A stretch of 64,000 nucleotides of DNA from Callaeas wilsoni (lineage: Eukaryota; Chordata; Aves; Passeriformes; Callaeidae), in the NCBI GenBank assembly GCA_013398955.1, contig VWPU01006180.1, positions 121,588 through 185,587 on the forward strand, given 5' to 3'. A program made the translations under genes and the position numbers. A model generated the notes under the pieces. That model was not told the DNA's origin. It was given only the letters and a program-made list of their open reading frames with translations, and did not search any database. Of this stretch, positions 61,021 to 64,000 are shown piece by piece (positions within the stretch are counted from its first letter, which is position 1; each line of letters opens with the position of its first letter).

Positions 61021-64000
61021 TATCTGTAGATAAAACAGACAAAATAATCCACGTATACTTCTGTCCCACTAGTAGGGAATTGCCTTTGATAGTGCCACGG
61101 GAAGTTAGATTGTGGATGTGGATATTCACTCTCAACCGTGATTCACCTGAAACTGTACAGATAACTTTTCTTATAGACTGAAAGTGGCACAGGAAAACTC
61201 AGTGGAAAAAAAAAAGTTGCAACCCACCTGCCCAAAATAACCTGTACACTTTTTCACTTTTTTCCCTTTTGTGCATTATCAAATCTAATCTTTAAATGCA
61301 TGCTACTTTTTAGGGTCTATGAACTTTGGCCTCATTTTAAATACAGGTTTCATTGCAGATAATATGTCTTAGCTGTTAAAAGCTGAGTATTTTGACTACT
61401 TGGCACTCTCCACTTCCCTTCATTCATTTTGCTGATTTTTGTTTAGCTTTCAAGAGAGAATTAAAAATGGATAGCCTTGACTTTTATTTTATCTTCCTTT
61501 TGCTCTCCATTCCATTATGCATTTATCATGCAGGCTTTTTTTATATATTTTTATTTTACTACTTTCTGTATGAGAAATTGAAAGCTAGTGAGAGCAAGAG
61601 GAAAATGGCATGGTTCTGAGCACCTGCAGAGACAGAGGAGTGGAAATTCACTGGTTAAAGGTGCCCTGCCAAGAATCTGAATTGTAGAAACAGCAAGAGC
61701 TTTTACCCTGCCATCTATTTTGCTCCTCTGCTTAGGATGCTCCCTAGCTGGTACTTCAGAGGATTACAGAAATGTAATACCTAAATATTTCACACATACA
61801 AATGCATTTTATCCTTCCATAATTCTAGAGAAATAAGAAGACATCTCCACCTTACACATATGGGAAACTGGATGCATATTAAATTGTAGCATGGTGATAA
61901 CTTGGGTGGCAATTAAAGACTGAGGCCCAGATTGCTTCTTATTGGCCCTCAAATACGAAGACAGTCTTCTGAAATATTAATATTAGCTGGAATTGCTGAA
62001 TAAAGCTCCCATATTCCACTCAAATTTCCATGCTCATAGTCTTACTTTCTAGACCGGAAAGAGAACAGATGGTCTACTACTCTCAAAGTGCTCTGCACAG
62101 CTTTGGTTTTCTATTAAAACCACGACTCTAAGCAAATCTCCAGCTTTAGATCCTAAGCCTGTCAAGAAGAGTGGCAGAGAAAGGTTTCCATTTCTCCAAG
62201 TTCAACTCCAGTGCAAGCTGGTCAGGCATGTTCAGAATAGCTCATTTACTTCACTTTTTGCAGAGTCAAAGATTGGCCAAAGCACTCAGATGAGCTGCAC
62301 CATTGCTTTAGGACAGAGCAGAAAATGCTTTAAAAGCCTGAGGGCACTTCTTGATCACAAATTCACAGTTGTTTTCTCATGTTTGGGAACTGGCAGAGAC
62401 ACTGGGTGTCTGTGCCAGCCTGCACAGCAAGCAATGCCTACCTCAAGCTGGGATGGTGGGCATGTCTCACCTGATCAGCATCCTGCAACATCCCCACTGC
62501 TGTTGGCAGCTCTGTTGCTCTTACTCTGCCAGAGACTCAGAGTTTTAAAGACTGAGTTTATTTCTTGTAACTAGAGTAAGTGGGATGAGTGCAGAATCAG
62601 TGGGGTTAAATGCTGTGATGATCATGTATGGGAAAACAGACTGGATGACCGCTCAGCCTTTTGTTGTACGATATTAGATGAGTTGGTCACCTGATCTTGA
62701 ACCCAAATTCATCAAAGACACATATTTTTGGGACACAGTCTCATGGTGAGGCCCAAGATTTTGATAAGAATTAGAGAAAGAAGTTTAGTCTTGAAATTGG
62801 CACTTACACCCCTCTAAATTTACCATGTCAATGATCCAGACTTTACTAAGGATGTGTCTGATGAGCTTGAATCTGAATGTTGCAACAGTAGAAGACTGAA
62901 ATAACAAGACAAGGCCTTGCTCTTGTCTGCAGTATGTTAATGTGGGACTTTTAGGATGCTTGATCTCATTCAGACCTCCCACTGTGAATAATAACAGACA
63001 AAACATACACCAAACTAGAGCAGCAACGGAGACACTCCCGGGTAGCCATAGAGCATGTCAACTTTAGTTCTCTATTGGAGGCAGCTCCTCTGGGCCCCAT
63101 CTCAGATCATAGTATATTTTAAAGAAAATTCATCTCAAGGTTCTTCAGCCTCATGTCTACAAAATGCTGGAGAATTCTTTCACTAGGTATGAAACTTCAC
63201 TTAAATCACGTAGATGTAATAACACAGTAAAAACCTCCACCTCCTCATAAAGTAAATGTCTAAAACAGACCCCAAGAAAAACATTCTCAAATTGCTTTTT
63301 TCTTCCCAATAAAGGAGGTCTAAAATGATTCCCTCAGATAGAGGTCTCTACCTTCTGTACATTTGCATTGCATCAAATGAAGCCATCTGATATTTTTATT
63401 CTCAATCTTCCAGCATGCTTTGAACTTCATGCTACATTCACATTTGAAATTTATAGAGTAAAATAAAAATCAGTCTGTTATTTTAAAGCAGGAAAATGCA
63501 CACCCTAAACAAGTTTATAAATTCCTGAAATTCACCTAGATCAGAAGAGGATTTCAGCAATGCACCAACTGAAAGTCATAGCGTTATCTTCAGACTGTCC
63601 TGTTTAGGTGCCAATGCAGCCATCTCAACTATTCCTCTCAACTGATGTTTATAAAACAGACATATATATGGTCTGTCAGTGCCGCACCAAAAAAGCTGAA
63701 CGAATAATAACTTCTAAGACATCAGAGTCGTACGGCTTAAATTAGGCATCTGTAGGGAGAACAGAGTGCATGCCACCTTATGCCATCAATGCAATAGGCT
63801 ATTTAGAGCAGTGTGTAGGCATATGTACTTTAGGCATATATGCGAAACAGCAACGGCATTTCAACACAGCTAAGTGGTTTTCTGAATATGTGTAGGATGA
63901 AATATTGTGCTGAACTGGTGTGTGCCAGTTTGGACACAAAATCCAGGAGGAGACAACCCAAAAGGGTACCTCTCTCACTCTCCTGCCTGTCAGGCAAGCA
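61021..64000. other. Non-coding, mostly unique DNA
   Basis: No gene is recognised. The longest frame is 94 codons (62290-62574, plus), without a known domain. No transposon similarity was seen up to the window end. Confidence 0.55.

Overview
The window looks like a piece of a bird genome assembly, in a stretch where no protein-coding gene can be recognised. I base this on fragments of CR1-type LINE elements, one of which ends in the tandem ATTCTATG-like 3' tail typical of avian CR1, on ERVL-type long terminal repeats of the kind common in birds, on AT-rich single-copy DNA with few CpG, and on one short run of N inside a microsatellite. I cannot name the species. The open reading frames are short, overlap on both strands, and match no family I recognise. 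The only frames with a recognisable ancestry are decayed CR1 fragments. The region is therefore intergenic DNA (a gene desert) or the inside of a very large intron, and the sequence does not decide between these.

Layout. From 1 to about 21.7 kb lies mostly unique DNA with simple repeats: an ATTT repeat followed by an exact 47-bp tandem duplication near 5.1 kb, a striking 240-bp tract made almost only of A and C at 15.2-15.4 kb, and a purine-rich tract at 18.6 kb. CpG-richer patches stand at 10.9 and 13.5 kb. At 21.7-23.2 kb are two separate minus-strand CR1 fragments, one from the reverse-transcriptase core and one from the 3' end of ORF2. A third CR1 fragment, plus strand, lies at 26.96-27.34 kb. 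Two minus-strand LTR relics lie close together at 31.45-32.46 kb.

From 32.5 to 47.9 kb the DNA is mostly unique, and several blocks keep CpGs and homeodomain-like AT motifs that resemble conserved non-coding elements (38.3-38.7, 43.6-44.1 and 45.7-46.2 kb). At 47.9-50.2 kb three repeats stand in a row: a GGAGA pentanucleotide array broken by a 25-N gap, a well-preserved plus-strand CR1 3' end, and a plus-strand solo ERVL LTR. The rest, to 64 kb, is again mostly unique, with another conserved-element candidate at 54.6-55.0 kb.

No genes here work together in a pathway. I found no CRISPR array, tRNA, rRNA, bacterial or phage feature, and nothing that supports a new biological system. The most useful leads are the candidate regulatory blocks, the A+C-only tract and the repeat cluster around the assembly gap. 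All family assignments rest on my memory of consensus sequences and were not checked by a database search.
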